Shown: positions 44,244 through 56,013, counted from the stretch's first letter. The stretch: 64,000 nt of DNA from Buttiauxella agrestis (GCF_900446255.1 NZ_UIGI01000001.1:460763-524762), one strand, 5' to 3'. Notes: generated from the letters alone by a model not told the origin. A program made the numbers and translations.

Positions 44244-44505
44244 ATCGTTTACGCATCAAACAAGCTCGATCAATGAACTGATCGGTTTGCGGATCGTAGT
44301 AACGAGAGGGCCAAATTACCCATGGCGAGATATCTAACGCTTGTGCGATGATTAACTCACCTTTGGGCCAGGGGCGAGTCAACGCATTAGCCAGCGTCGA
44401 TGAACTCAGACCCGCTTTCCTTGATTCAGCTGCAAGAGATGTTCCCCGTTTACGTAACCCTGCGATGATGTCTGCCGGGTGCCAGTCAGAATATTTACTT
44501 TCCAT
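44242..44505 (-). CDS. sfsB: SfsB (Nlp), Ner-like DNA-binding regulator
   Basis: The 87-residue protein (E. coli 92) begins MESKYSDWHPADIIAGLRKRG and holds a Ner-type helix-turn-helix, GLSSSTLANALTRPWPKGE, resembling the phage Mu Ner repressor. In E. coli it influences maltose genes without CRP. It is five residues shorter at the C-terminus. It lies between murA and ispB. Confidence 0.93.
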   Translation of the reverse strand: MESKYSDWHPADIIAGLRKRGTSLAAESRKAGLSSSTLANALTRPWPKGELIIAQALDISPWVIWPSRYYDPQTDQFIDRACLMRKR

Positions 44506-44695
44506 GTTTCTCCCTGAAACCGCTTCGTTTTACCGGTTTACTCAAGAACATTTATAACATGACAATTATCCAAAAGATTCCAATAAATAACGTAAAAAAT
44601 TAAATCTGTGTGAACCCACACAAAGTAAATGAAAACCAATGAAAACAGATTGCTATGAGGTAGGTGAACGAGGTGAGGGATAAATTTATTGGAAA

Positions 44696-44725
44696 CTTTG
44701 CGCGCCATTAAAATGGCGCGCAAAG
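44696..44725 (-). terminator. Probable terminator of ispB
   Basis: A perfect 13-bp stem CTTTGCGCGCCAT / ATGGCGCGCAAAG with loop TAAA sits just beyond the ispB stop. A short U-rich run (TTTCC) follows on the minus strand, so the tail is weak but the stem is very stable. Confidence 0.7.
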
Positions 44726-44729
44726 AAGT

Positions 44730-45701
44730 TTAACGATCGCGCTGAACAGCCATATGAGCAAGAGCAATTAAAGCCTCTTTATGCTCACTTTCTGGGAGAA
44801 CGGCTAAAGCCGCAATCGCTTTATCCGCTTCTTGCTCTGCGCGTAATTGAGTCCACTCGAGAGAACCACAGGCCGCCATCGCATCCAACACGGGTTGAAG
44901 CAAATGACGCCCGTTGCCTTGCTCAATGGCTTCACGAATCATTTTTTCTTGCTCTGCGTTACCGTTACGCATTGCGTGCAGCAACGGAAGCGTCGGTTTA
45001 CCTTCATTGAGGTCATCACCAACATTCTTGCCCAGAGTTTGCCCGTCGGCACTGTAGTCAAGCAGGTCGTCAATCAGCTGGAAAGCGGTTCCCAAATAAC
45101 GACCATAATCCTGTAGTGCTTTCTCTTGCTCTTCAGTGGCATCGGCCAAAATACCGGAACATTGCGCGGCTGCTTCAAACAAACGTGCCGTTTTGCTGTA
45201 GATAACCCGCATGTAACTTTCTTCGGTAATATCGGGATCATTGCAGTTCATCAATTGCAGAACTTCACCTTCGGCAATCACGTTTACCGCTTCCGACATG
45301 ACCTCAAGTACCTTGAGCGAGCCGAGTTGCGTCATCATCTGAAAGGCGCGGGTATAAATAAAATCACCCACCAATACGCTGGCTGCGTTGCCAAATGCAG
45401 CATTGGCCGTTGCTTTGCCGCGACGCATATCCGATTCGTCGACAACGTCATCATGCAGCAGCGTTGCGGTATGGATAAACTCAATGAGCGCAGCAATATT
45501 GACATGCGCGTTGCCCTGATAACCCAGCGCGCGAGCAGCAAGAACGGCGATCATTGGACGGATACGTTTACCACCGCCACTGACGATGTAATACCCTAAC
45601 TGATTGATCAATTGGACATCTGAGTTCAACTGCTCAAGGATGACCGCATTGACTCCCGCCATATCTTGCGCGGTTAACTCATTAATTTTTTCTAAATTCA
45701 T
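44730..45701 (-). CDS. ispB: Octaprenyl diphosphate synthase
   Basis: The start at 45701 gives 323 residues (MNLEKINELTAQDMAGVNAV), the E. coli length; an in-frame start at 45734 adds unmatched residues. The two aspartate-rich motifs LLHDDVVDESDMRRG and LIDDLLDY bind Mg2+ and prenyl diphosphates. It makes the C40 side chain of ubiquinone and menaquinone, the quinones sensed by ArcB. It is divergent from rplU. Confidence 0.97.
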   Translation of the reverse strand: MNLEKINELTAQDMAGVNAVILEQLNSDVQLINQLGYYIVSGGGKRIRPMIAVLAARALGYQGNAHVNIAALIEFIHTATLLHDDVVDESDMRRGKATANAAFGNAASVLVGDFIYTRAFQMMTQLGSLKVLEVMSEAVNVIAEGEVLQLMNCNDPDITEESYMRVIYSKTARLFEAAAQCSGILADATEEQEKALQDYGRYLGTAFQLIDDLLDYSADGQTLGKNVGDDLNEGKPTLPLLHAMRNGNAEQEKMIREAIEQGNGRHLLQPVLDAMAACGSLEWTQLRAEQEADKAIAALAVLPESEHKEALIALAHMAVQRDR

Positions 45702-45860
45702 CGCAAAAGTCTGGCTTAAAGTCCTGTTTACCACATGTCTTTACGGAATCACGTGAGGGTAGAGGAGTAATAATGTAGTACAGATTGTACTGAAAAAACG
45801 AGGCAGATAAACGGCTGGTGTGATGTTGCGTTTTTTTTCTACCATGTTTCATGACAGGGC

Positions 45861-45889
45861 TTGTCAAAGGCTCTCGTTTTGCGTAATAT
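45861..45889 (+). promoter_or_regulatory. Promoter of rplU-rpmA
   Basis: TTGTCA (45861-45866), a 17-base spacer and TAATAT (45884-45889) form a strong sigma-70 promoter. The GC-rich discriminator CGCGCCC suits growth-rate and stringent control. Confidence 0.85.
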
Positions 45890-45905
45890 TCGCGCCCTAT
45901 TGTGA

Positions 45906-46274
<369 letters not shown>

Positions 46275-46292
46275 TACAGGGGAGCATATTAA

Positions 46293-46550
<258 letters not shown>

Positions 46551-46574
46551 GTTTTTCGCGTCCCGGTAACGGAT

Positions 46575-46605
46575 AAAAGCCCCGCAACACGTTGCGGGGC
46601 TTTTT
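46575..46605 (+). terminator. Intrinsic terminator after rpmA
   Basis: A 10-bp GC-rich inverted repeat GCCCCGCAAC / GTTGCGGGGC is preceded by A residues and followed by five T residues. Confidence 0.92.
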
Positions 46606-46668
46606 ACATTCTGCGGCCGGTAAATCAATGAAGTATATTCTTCAGATTTCGGGTTGCAGGAATAGATA

Positions 46669-48823
<2,155 letters not shown>

Positions 48824-48836
48824 AACGTTATCTAAT

Positions 48837-48868
48837 AAAAAGCCGGGAAGTTTCCCGGCTTTTTTTTT
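48837..48868. terminator. Bidirectional terminator between obgE and the BasS-like kinase gene
   Basis: The stem GCCGGGAA / TTCCCGGC with a tight loop is flanked by AAAA on the left and a run of nine T on the right. Confidence 0.93.
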
Positions 48869-48877
48869 ATGTCTCAA

Positions 48878-49936
48878 TTATTGGTTTTGCGCCGGGATCC
48901 AGCAGCCGGCTTGTAGCCCAATGCCATCCGCTCCGCTATCTAACGTCAATTTCCCGTTATGAAGATGAACAATACGCTGGACAATATTCAGTCCCAGCCC
49001 GCTGCCACCATAGCGTTGATCCATACGACGGAAGGGATCGGTTATCGTCTGGCGATGTTCTTCATCAATGCCTGGCCCTTGGTCGGAAACCCCCAGCATT
49101 GCGCCATTTCCCTGAGTCGCTAATGACACCGTGATGGTGCTTTCTGTTGGGCTATAGCGGGATGCGTTTTCCATCAGGTTCCGCAACATCAGGCGAAGCA
49201 GTACAGCATCGCCTTGCACCATATCAGCACTTTCGTTTGGCCAAATAATGTTTTGTCCACGCAGGGCAACCATCTCTTCCATTTCCATTTTGAGCGGGGT
49301 GATGATGTCGCGATTCCAGTTCAATGTATCGTAATGACCGCTTGCCAGCGCTTGCCCGGCACGCGAGAGCATCAACAACTGTTCAATGGTATGCATGAGC
49401 TGATCGATGCGCTCCAGCAGCATAGGGGCTTGCTGAACGCCTGAGTTAGCCATTAACTCGAGGTGCAAACGTAGGCCAGCCAGTGGCGTGCGTAATTCGT
49501 GGGCGGCATCAGCAGTAAATAAACGTTCTTGCTGGATAGTATTATCCAGGCGTGCCAGCAACTGGTTAAGCGAATTAGTCACAGCCACCATCTCATCCAT
49601 GTCTGAATACATAGGCAAAGGTGACAGGTTGTCGGCCGAGCGATTGGCAAGGCTGGTGCGCAGGCGATTCAACGGACGGGTAATCCAGGTGATTGCCCAG
49701 AATGAGAAGAATAGCGTGAATCCAATCATTACCAGAGAAGGAACCAATAATGACGCAATCGCCTCGCGGATTTCCTTCTCTACATGCTGGTTTCGAGCTT
49801 TGGCTGATAGCGTTTCACTGACCAGAAAACTGATTTGTTCACGGCTTTCATGCCACAACCAAATAACACTAATTAACTGGAAAAACAGTAGGATAAGTGC
49901 AAGAAGAATCATCAGTCTCTGGCGCATACTGTTCAT
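48878..49936 (-). CDS. basS: BasS/PmrB-type sensor histidine kinase
   Basis: The 352-residue kinase has membrane segments at about residues 9-28 and 62-84 enclosing a periplasmic loop of about 33 residues, a HAMP linker, and kinase core with His146 (TADAAHELRTPL), NLMENASRY and GSGLGLNIV. The loop holds two ExxE motifs, Glu30-Glu33 (ESRE) and Glu55-Glu58 (EIRE), the iron-sensing arrangement of Salmonella PmrB. It resembles E. coli BasS (363 residues) but is divergent and not next to eptA. The 4-base ATGA overlap couples it to the regulator. The symbol marks family, not proven orthology. Confidence 0.8.
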   Translation of the reverse strand: MNSMRQRLMILLALILLFFQLISVIWLWHESREQISFLVSETLSAKARNQHVEKEIREAIASLLVPSLVMIGFTLFFSFWAITWITRPLNRLRTSLANRSADNLSPLPMYSDMDEMVAVTNSLNQLLARLDNTIQQERLFTADAAHELRTPLAGLRLHLELMANSGVQQAPMLLERIDQLMHTIEQLLMLSRAGQALASGHYDTLNWNRDIITPLKMEMEEMVALRGQNIIWPNESADMVQGDAVLLRLMLRNLMENASRYSPTESTITVSLATQGNGAMLGVSDQGPGIDEEHRQTITDPFRRMDQRYGGSGLGLNIVQRIVHLHNGKLTLDSGADGIGLQAGCWIPAQNQ

Positions 49937-50595
49937 TTTCGACTCTCCAGTCGATAGCCCACGCCACGTACGGTTTTGATTCTGTCCTTACCTAATTTAC
50001 GCCTGAGATTGTGAATATGTACCTCAAGCGTATTGGATCCAGGATCGTCCTGCCAGCTGTAGATATCTTGCTGCAATGTCTCGCGGTGTACCGTCTGCCC
50101 GATACGCATCATCAAGCGTGTCAGTAATGCGAATTCTTTAGGCGTGATCTCGACGGGGTTATCTTGCAATAATACCTGCTGGGTTTGCAGGTTGAGCGTC
50201 AGGTCATCATGCTGGAGAAGGTTATCGCTGTGACCTTGATAACGGCGAATCAGTGCCCGGGTGCGGGCTTGTAATTCGGCTAAAGCAAAGGGTTTAACCA
50301 GATAATCATCAGCGCCTGAGTCCAGACCATTAACACGGTCTTCCAGCGCATCACGTGCTGTGAGTATTAGCACTGGCGTGCTAATACTACGACGGCGCCA
50401 CTGCCTGAGCAGCGTAGCGCCATCTTTATCCGGCAGGCCAAGATCAAGGATAACCATACCGTATTCACCGCTTTCAATCAGCGCATCTGCTTCAGCAGCT
50501 GTTGTTGCGCAATCCAGAGCATAACCCTCGCTGTTCAGTGCCAGCACCAGGCCTTCCCGTAACAGTAAATCGTCTTCAACAATCAGCAGTTTCAT
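49933..50595 (-). CDS. basR: BasR/PmrA-type response regulator
   Basis: The 220-residue protein is an OmpR-family regulator: receiver with Asp51 (VILDLGLPDKDG), conserved Lys in DYLVKPFA, and a winged-helix domain ending NTLEVHIHNLRRKLGKDRIKTV. It is closer to E. coli BasR/PmrA than to other OmpR-type regulators I can recall (shared GADDYLVKPFA and NTLEVHIHNLR blocks). It starts 3 bases after the dacB stop, so dacB, this gene and the kinase form one leftward operon. PmrA regulons modify lipid A for polymyxin and iron resistance; that role here is inferred. Confidence 0.82.
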   Translation of the reverse strand: MKLLIVEDDLLLREGLVLALNSEGYALDCATTAAEADALIESGEYGMVILDLGLPDKDGATLLRQWRRRSISTPVLILTARDALEDRVNGLDSGADDYLVKPFALAELQARTRALIRRYQGHSDNLLQHDDLTLNLQTQQVLLQDNPVEITPKEFALLTRLMMRIGQTVHRETLQQDIYSWQDDPGSNTLEVHIHNLRRKLGKDRIKTVRGVGYRLESRK

Positions 50596-50598
50596 AAC

Positions 50599-52032
50599 TT
50601 AATTATTCTGGTAGATATCCTTATAGAGGCGACTTTCAAAGCGCACTAACGGGATACGACGGTTACGTTGATCGGCAGGCTCTACAGCATAGCCTGACAA
50701 ATATTGCACAAAGGCCATGCGCTGGCCGCTGGCAGTGGTAATAAATCCTGCAAGGTTATAGACCCCTTGCAGTGAACCTGTTTTCGCCGAAACTTTTCCA
50801 TCAACACCCGCCTGATGAAGACCTGCGCGGTACTGTAATGAGCCGTCATAACCTGCTAACGGCAACATTGAGATAAAGTTAAGCTCAGTGTCATTCTGCG
50901 CGATGTATTGCAACACCTGCATCATGGTTGCGGGCGAAATGAGATTGTGGCGAGATAAACCTGAACCATCCACAACAATACTGTTACCTAAATCGACACC
51001 TGCTTTCTGCCGCAGAATTTGTCGCACAGCGTCCGCGCCCGCACGCCAGGTTCCCGGCACACCAAAGCGGTTATGGCCGATGGTACGAAAAACGGTATCG
51101 GCAATCATGTTGTCTGATTTCTTCAGCATGACCTTTAGCAAATCGTGCAAGGGTGCCGATTGTTTGCTGGCGATAACGGTTCCTGGGGTATTAGATAGCG
51201 TCTGACGTAACAGAGTTCCGCTATAGCTGATTCCCGCCTCTTTAAGCTCGGCTTTTAAAATCGCGCCTGCGTAACTTGCGCCATCCTGAATCGCAAATGC
51301 GAGTGGCAGTGGGTCGGCACGTTGAGTCATACACCCAGTGAGCGTAAAACGATTCAGATCGCCTGGAACGACATCCAGCTCGCAATATTGTGCGTCCGGA
51401 GAGCCTTTGGCGAGGGTACGAACCTGGCTATTCATCACGACAGGGTAATAAGAGGCAATGCGGATAAAGGCTAAATCGTCTGCTTTAGGCGCGCTGTAGA
51501 GCGAAACAGAAAAACAATTTCGGTCTACGATAGCAGCCGCCGGTGGGGCGCTAAAGCATTGCGTCATGTCATTCCACGGCCAGCCAGGCGCTTTGTCATG
51601 ACTGGCAAAAACGGAAGTATCGATGAGCACATTGCCCTGAATTTGCTGAACGCCCGATTTCTTCAGAACCGCAACCATATTGCGAATATCCTGACGTTTT
51701 AGCGTCGGATCGCCACCAAATCGCGCAATAAGGTCGCCTTGTAAAACACCGTTGCTCACTTGAGCCCGGCTTTCAAGGGTGGTAGTAAACCTGAAATCTG
51801 GACCCAGTTGCAGCAGTGCGGCTAGCGCAGTAATGACTTTCTGGGTACTGGCAGGCAGCGCCATCTGTTGACTGTGATAGTCAATCGACGGAGCGGGAGC
51901 ACCCACTTTTTGCACCATCAAAGCCAAATTCGCACCAGCAGGCAACTGGGAGGTATATTCTTCAATGTTGGCAGCCTGGACGGTAAACACCACAGCACTG
52001 GTCAATCCAATGACAAATCTAAAAAATCGCAT
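50599..52032 (-). CDS. dacB: DacB, penicillin-binding protein 4
   Basis: The 477-residue protein equals E. coli DacB in length. It has a signal peptide (about residues 1-20, VQA) and the class C penicillin-binding triad: Ser62 and Lys65 in SxxK (STQK), Ser306-Asp-Asn, and Lys417-Thr-Gly. It is a periplasmic DD-carboxypeptidase and endopeptidase. Here it leads an operon with the BasRS-like pair; in E. coli dacB has no such partner. Confidence 0.97.
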   Translation of the reverse strand: MRFFRFVIGLTSAVVFTVQAANIEEYTSQLPAGANLALMVQKVGAPAPSIDYHSQQMALPASTQKVITALAALLQLGPDFRFTTTLESRAQVSNGVLQGDLIARFGGDPTLKRQDIRNMVAVLKKSGVQQIQGNVLIDTSVFASHDKAPGWPWNDMTQCFSAPPAAAIVDRNCFSVSLYSAPKADDLAFIRIASYYPVVMNSQVRTLAKGSPDAQYCELDVVPGDLNRFTLTGCMTQRADPLPLAFAIQDGASYAGAILKAELKEAGISYSGTLLRQTLSNTPGTVIASKQSAPLHDLLKVMLKKSDNMIADTVFRTIGHNRFGVPGTWRAGADAVRQILRQKAGVDLGNSIVVDGSGLSRHNLISPATMMQVLQYIAQNDTELNFISMLPLAGYDGSLQYRAGLHQAGVDGKVSAKTGSLQGVYNLAGFITTASGQRMAFVQYLSGYAVEPADQRNRRIPLVRFESRLYKDIYQNN

Positions 52033-52108
52033 AATCTCGCGGTAACAACCTGGAAACGTGCCGTCATACTACGGTGCATCGCAGTGCAAAGTAAACGATG
52101 ACCCTTAG

Positions 52109-52136
52109 GGAACTCCAGGGTAAAATACAGGTCAAT
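52109..52136 (+). promoter_or_regulatory. Overlapping sigma-E and sigma-70 promoters of greA
   Basis: GGAACTC at 52109 and GTCAAT at 52131, 15 bases apart, match the sigma-E consensus. TAAAAT at 52121-52126 is a good sigma-70 -10. E. coli greA is known to have such overlapping promoters. Either would start transcription close to the GraL region. Confidence 0.6.
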
Positions 52137-52184
52137 TTGGAAACCGTTCCTGACCTGGCGCTTTGCGCCGGGTCAGTTTTATTT
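52133..52184 (+). ncRNA. graL: GraL, greA leader RNA
   Basis: Just downstream of the greA promoters, a leader of about 50 bases ends in a strong attenuator: CTGACC-T-GGCGC, loop TTT, GCGCC-G-GGTCAG and a T-rich tail (52150-52185). This is the arrangement of E. coli GraL, where most transcripts end in the leader and a minority read on into greA. The 5-prime end is estimated from the -10 element. Confidence 0.72.
52150..52180 (+). terminator. Attenuator in the greA leader
   Basis: An 11-bp interrupted stem with a 3-base loop followed by TTTTATTTT lies about 100 bases before the greA start. It ends GraL and limits read-through into greA. Confidence 0.85.
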
Positions 52185-52285
52185 TGCTTAGTGCCAGGGG
52201 TTTGCCTTATTAATGCAGACTCGGCTCTGGATTCAGGAGTGCCGCAGGGCAGTTCTGAACAGGAAAGTTTTGAAGAGGTATAACA

Positions 52286-52762
52286 ATGCAACCTATTCCG
52301 ATGACCCTACGTGGCGCAGAAAGATTACGTGAAGAGCTGGATTTCCTGAAGTCTGTACGCCGCCCGCAAATTATTGCCGCGATTGCTGACGCCCGCGAAC
52401 ACGGCGATTTGAAAGAAAACGCTGAATATCATGCCGCGCGTGAGCAACAGGGTTTTTGTGAAGGCCGTATCCAGGACATCGAAGCTAAGCTCTCCAACGC
52501 TCAGGTTATAGACATCTCAAAAATGCCAAATAATGGTCGCGTTATTTTCGGGGCGAGTGTGACTGTTTTGAACCTGGACAACGACGAAGAGCAGACTTAT
52601 CGCATTGTTGGTGACGATGAAGCTGATTTTAAACAGAATCTTATTTCGGTGAACTCACCGATTGCTCGTGGCCTTGTCGGTAAAGAGCAGGATGATGTCG
52701 TTGTTATCCGTACACCGGGTGGCGATGTAGAGTTTGAGATAGTGAAAGTGGAATATTTATAA
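52286..52762 (+). CDS. greA: GreA, transcript cleavage factor
   Basis: The 158-residue protein equals E. coli GreA in length. The N-terminal antiparallel coiled coil carries the tip acidic residues in [20 protein letters not shown], and the globular C-terminal domain binds RNA polymerase. It rescues backtracked polymerase by stimulating RNA cleavage. It is preceded by the GraL leader and ends near a bidirectional terminator. Confidence 0.98.
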   Translation: MQPIPMTLRGAERLREELDFLKSVRRPQIIAAIADAREHGDLKENAEYHAAREQQGFCEGRIQDIEAKLSNAQVIDISKMPNNGRVIFGASVTVLNLDNDEEQTYRIVGDDEADFKQNLISVNSPIARGLVGKEQDDVVVIRTPGGDVEFEIVKVEYL

Positions 52763-52807
52763 TTTCTGCTACGCTTTTTTATGGCGTGGAGTATTGTAAA
52801 GAAAGGA

Positions 52808-52830
52808 AAAAGGCCGCACCGCGGCCTTTT
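52808..52830. terminator. Bidirectional terminator between greA and yhbY
   Basis: AAAAGGCCGC / GCGGCCTTTT with loop ACC is symmetric and suits both convergent genes. Confidence 0.92.
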
Positions 52831-52868
52831 ATCAACTAACAGAGCGTGGCATTTTGCACACTCTCTGC

Positions 52869-53162
52869 TTATTTCGGCAGAGAAATCTTGCGCTCTTTAG
52901 ACGGGCGATAGAGCACCAGCGTTTTACCGATAACCTGTACATTACAGGCGCCGGTTTCACGCACGATGGCATCCACGATCAAGGTTTTAGTTTCGCGATC
53001 TTCAGTTGCGATTTTCACCTTGATTAACTCATGATGTTCGATCGCTTGTTCAATCTCGGCCAGTACCCCTTCGGTCAAACCGTTATTGCCAAGCATGACT
53101 ACAGGCTTGAGCGGATGTGCAAGACCTTTCAGGTGCTGTTTTTGTTTAGTACTCAGATTCAT
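52869..53162 (-). CDS. yhbY: YhbY, CRM-domain ribosome assembly factor
   Basis: The 97-residue protein equals E. coli YhbY in length and consists of one CRM RNA-binding domain with the GxxG-type loop MLGNNGLTEG. It associates with pre-50S particles. It is divergent from rlmE. Confidence 0.95.
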   Translation of the reverse strand: MNLSTKQKQHLKGLAHPLKPVVMLGNNGLTEGVLAEIEQAIEHHELIKVKIATEDRETKTLIVDAIVRETGACNVQVIGKTLVLYRPSKERKISLPK

Positions 53163-53184
53163 CGTATTTTTTGCTTACGTTGGG

Positions 53185-53213
53185 ATTGAAAACGGTTCAT
53201 TCTACCGCCATCT
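53185..53213 (+). promoter_or_regulatory. Candidate sigma-32 heat-shock promoter of rlmE-ftsH
   Basis: ATTGAAA (53185-53191) and CGCCATCT (53206-53213) separated by 14 bases match the sigma-32 consensus (CTTGAAA, CCCCATNT). E. coli ftsJ-ftsH is a known heat-shock operon. Confidence 0.6.
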
Positions 53214-53288
53214 CTACTGTATCGCCAAATCGGCTGTGCTGATAAGTCTACAGCCTGCTACTCACGATGAACAAAGTTGGAAAATGAG

Positions 53289-53918
53289 ATGACAGGTAAA
53301 AAGCGTTCTGCCAGCTCTGGTCGCTGGCTGCAGGAACACTTTAGCGATAAATATGTAATTCAGGCGCATAAAAAAGGGTTGCGTTCCCGTGCCTGGTTTA
53401 AACTTGATGAAATACAGCAAAGTGACAAACTTTTTAAGCCAGGAATGACTATTGTTGATCTTGGCGCGGCTCCCGGAGGTTGGTCACAATATGTTGTGAC
53501 TCAAATCGGGAACCAGGGGCGAATCATTGCTTGCGATCTTTTACCAATGGATCCTATCGTTGGTGTTGATTTCCTTCAGGGCGATTTTCGTGATGAACTA
53601 GTCGTGAAAGCTCTGCTGGATCGTGTTGGTGACAGTAAAGTTCAGGTTGTCATGTCAGATATGGCTCCAAATATGAGCGGGACACCGGCAGTTGATATTC
53701 CTCGGGCTATGTATTTAGTAGAACTGGCACTGGAAATGTGTCGTGATGTTCTGGCACCGGGCGGTAGTTTTTTAGTGAAAGTGTTTCAGGGCGAAGGTTT
53801 CGATGAGTACCTACGAGAAATTCGCTCCCTGTTTACGACAGTTAAAGTTCGTAAACCGGACTCTTCTCGTGCCCGCTCACGTGAAGTGTACATTGTAGCG
53901 ACTGGGCGAAAACTATAG
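53289..53918 (+). CDS. rlmE: RlmE (FtsJ/RrmJ), 23S rRNA U2552 2-prime-O-methyltransferase
   Basis: The ATG at 53289 gives 209 residues, the E. coli length. The SAM motif [11 protein letters not shown] is present, and the catalytic set Lys38, Asp124, Lys164 and Glu199 falls exactly at the E. coli positions. It methylates U2552 in the A-loop during 50S assembly and is heat induced. ftsH follows. Confidence 0.98.
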   Translation: MTGKKRSASSGRWLQEHFSDKYVIQAHKKGLRSRAWFKLDEIQQSDKLFKPGMTIVDLGAAPGGWSQYVVTQIGNQGRIIACDLLPMDPIVGVDFLQGDFRDELVVKALLDRVGDSKVQVVMSDMAPNMSGTPAVDIPRAMYLVELALEMCRDVLAPGGSFLVKVFQGEGFDEYLREIRSLFTTVKVRKPDSSRARSREVYIVATGRKL

Positions 53919-53974
53919 TCCCCTGACGCTGTTTGTTAACACAGTTGTAATATGAGGTTAATCCCTTGAGTGAC

Positions 53975-55912
53975 ATGGCGAAAAACCTAATACTCTGGCT
54001 GGTCATCGCGGTTGTGCTGATGTCTGTGTTCCAGAGCTTTGGGCCCAGCGAGTCAAACGGCCGTAGGGTGGATTACTCCACTTTCCTGTCTGAAGTGAAT
54101 CAGGATCAGGTTCGTGAAGCGAGTATCAATGGACGTGAAATCAAAGTTACCAAGAAAGATAGTAACCGATACACGACTTACATCCCCGTTAACGATCCTA
54201 AACTGCTTGATAACCTGCTGACCAAAAATGTGAAAGTAGTAGGCGAACCGCCTGAAGAGCCAAGCTTGTTGGCTTCTATTTTCATCTCCTGGTTCCCAAT
54301 GCTATTGCTAATTGGGGTCTGGATCTTCTTTATGCGTCAGATGCAGGGCGGGGGTGGCAAAGGTGCCATGTCGTTCGGCAAGAGCAAGGCGCGTATGCTC
54401 ACCGAAGACCAAATTAAGACTACTTTTGCTGATGTTGCTGGTTGTGACGAAGCAAAAGAAGAGGTTGCTGAACTGGTTGAGTACCTTCGTGAGCCAAGCC
54501 GTTTCCAGAAACTGGGCGGTAAAATCCCGAAAGGCGTGCTGATGGTTGGCCCTCCTGGTACCGGTAAAACCCTGCTGGCGAAAGCGATTGCAGGTGAAGC
54601 GAAAGTACCGTTCTTTACTATTTCCGGTTCTGACTTCGTAGAAATGTTCGTCGGTGTGGGTGCATCCCGTGTTCGCGACATGTTCGAACAAGCCAAGAAG
54701 GCAGCACCCTGCATCATCTTTATCGATGAAATCGACGCCGTAGGCCGTCAGCGTGGCGCGGGTCTGGGTGGTGGTCACGATGAACGTGAACAAACACTGA
54801 ACCAGATGCTGGTTGAAATGGATGGTTTCGAAGGTAACGAAGGTATCATCGTTATCGCTGCAACTAACCGTCCAGACGTACTTGACCCAGCATTGCTGCG
54901 TCCGGGCCGTTTCGACCGTCAGGTTGTGGTTGGTCTGCCAGATGTGCGTGGCCGTGAGCAAATCTTGAAAGTGCATAGCCGCCGAGTGCCACTGGCTCCA
55001 GACATCGACGCAGCAATCATTGCACGTGGTACTCCAGGCTTCTCTGGTGCTGACCTTGCAAACCTGGTCAACGAAGCTGCCCTGTTTGCTGCCCGTGGCA
55101 ACAAGCGCGTAGTTTCGATGGTTGAATTCGAAAAAGCGAAAGACAAAATCATGATGGGTGCGGAACGCCGCTCCATGGTGATGACGGAAGCGCAAAAAGA
55201 GTCCACCGCATATCATGAAGCAGGACATGCGATTATTGGTCGTCTGGTTCCAGAACACGATCCTGTGCATAAAGTAACGATTATTCCGCGCGGTCGTGCG
55301 CTGGGTGTAACGTTCTTCTTGCCGGAAGGTGATGCAATCAGCGCAAGCCGCCAGAAACTGGAAAGTCAGATTTCTACTCTGTACGGCGGTCGTCTTGCTG
55401 AAGAGATTATTTACGGTGCTGAGCATGTTTCTACTGGTGCGTCTAACGACATCAAAGTAGCGACATCTATTGCCCGTAACATGGTCACCCAATGGGGCTT
55501 CTCTGAGAAACTCGGTCCGTTGCTGTACGCGGAAGAGGAAGGTGAAGTATTCCTGGGTCGTTCCGTGGCGAAAGCAAAACATATGTCCGATGAAACTGCG
55601 CGTATCATCGATCAGGAAGTGAAGCTATTGATTGAGCGTAACTATGCTCGTGCACGCCAGCTCCTGAATGAAAATATGGATATTCTCCACACCATGAAAG
55701 ACGCATTGATGAAGTATGAAACCATCGATGCGCCTCAGATTGATGACCTGATGAACCGTCGCGATGTGCGTCCGCCAGCAGGTTGGGAAGATTCAAACAA
55801 CGGCAACAACAATTCTGATAATAACGGTACACCACGTGCACCGCGTCCGGTCGATGAACCGCGCACGCCGAATCCTGGAAATACTATGTCAGAGCAGTTG
55901 GGCGATAAATAA
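53975..55912 (+). CDS. ftsH: FtsH, membrane AAA+ zinc metalloprotease
   Basis: From the ATG at 53975 the protein has 645 residues (E. coli 644). A TTG at 53966 with a GAGG site 8 bases upstream would add three residues and is a real alternative. It has two N-terminal membrane segments (about 5-24 and 99-119), Walker A GPPGTGKT, the second region of homology and the zinc motif HEAGH. It degrades LpxC, sigma-32, SecY and others, so it sets LPS synthesis and the heat-shock response. The C-terminal tail is Asn/Pro-rich and variable. Confidence 0.97.
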   Translation: MAKNLILWLVIAVVLMSVFQSFGPSESNGRRVDYSTFLSEVNQDQVREASINGREIKVTKKDSNRYTTYIPVNDPKLLDNLLTKNVKVVGEPPEEPSLLASIFISWFPMLLLIGVWIFFMRQMQGGGGKGAMSFGKSKARMLTEDQIKTTFADVAGCDEAKEEVAELVEYLREPSRFQKLGGKIPKGVLMVGPPGTGKTLLAKAIAGEAKVPFFTISGSDFVEMFVGVGASRVRDMFEQAKKAAPCIIFIDEIDAVGRQRGAGLGGGHDEREQTLNQMLVEMDGFEGNEGIIVIAATNRPDVLDPALLRPGRFDRQVVVGLPDVRGREQILKVHSRRVPLAPDIDAAIIARGTPGFSGADLANLVNEAALFAARGNKRVVSMVEFEKAKDKIMMGAERRSMVMTEAQKESTAYHEAGHAIIGRLVPEHDPVHKVTIIPRGRALGVTFFLPEGDAISASRQKLESQISTLYGGRLAEEIIYGAEHVSTGASNDIKVATSIARNMVTQWGFSEKLGPLLYAEEEGEVFLGRSVAKAKHMSDETARIIDQEVKLLIERNYARARQLLNENMDILHTMKDALMKYETIDAPQIDDLMNRRDVRPPAGWEDSNNGNNNSDNNGTPRAPRPVDEPRTPNPGNTMSEQLGDK

Positions 55913-55948
55913 GTCGTCACTGCCAGATGTTAATGCAGTAATCTATAA

Positions 55949-55975
55949 AACCCTGGGCTTGTCCCGGGGTTTTTG
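55949..55975 (+). terminator. Intrinsic terminator after ftsH
   Basis: AACCCTGGG / CCCGGGGTT (one T-G pair) with a 5-base loop is followed by T-rich sequence, 36 bases after the ftsH stop. Confidence 0.88.
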
Positions 55976-56013
55976 TTTTTTTGTTTTAACCAAAGTCTAT
56001 GCAGGGAATTTTG

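Noticed and set aside
54308-55582. 424-codon open frame on the minus strand opposite ftsH
   Set aside because: It lies wholly inside the well-conserved ftsH gene, has no recognisable domain and unnatural composition rich in His, Thr and Phe. It is a shadow of ftsH codon usage.
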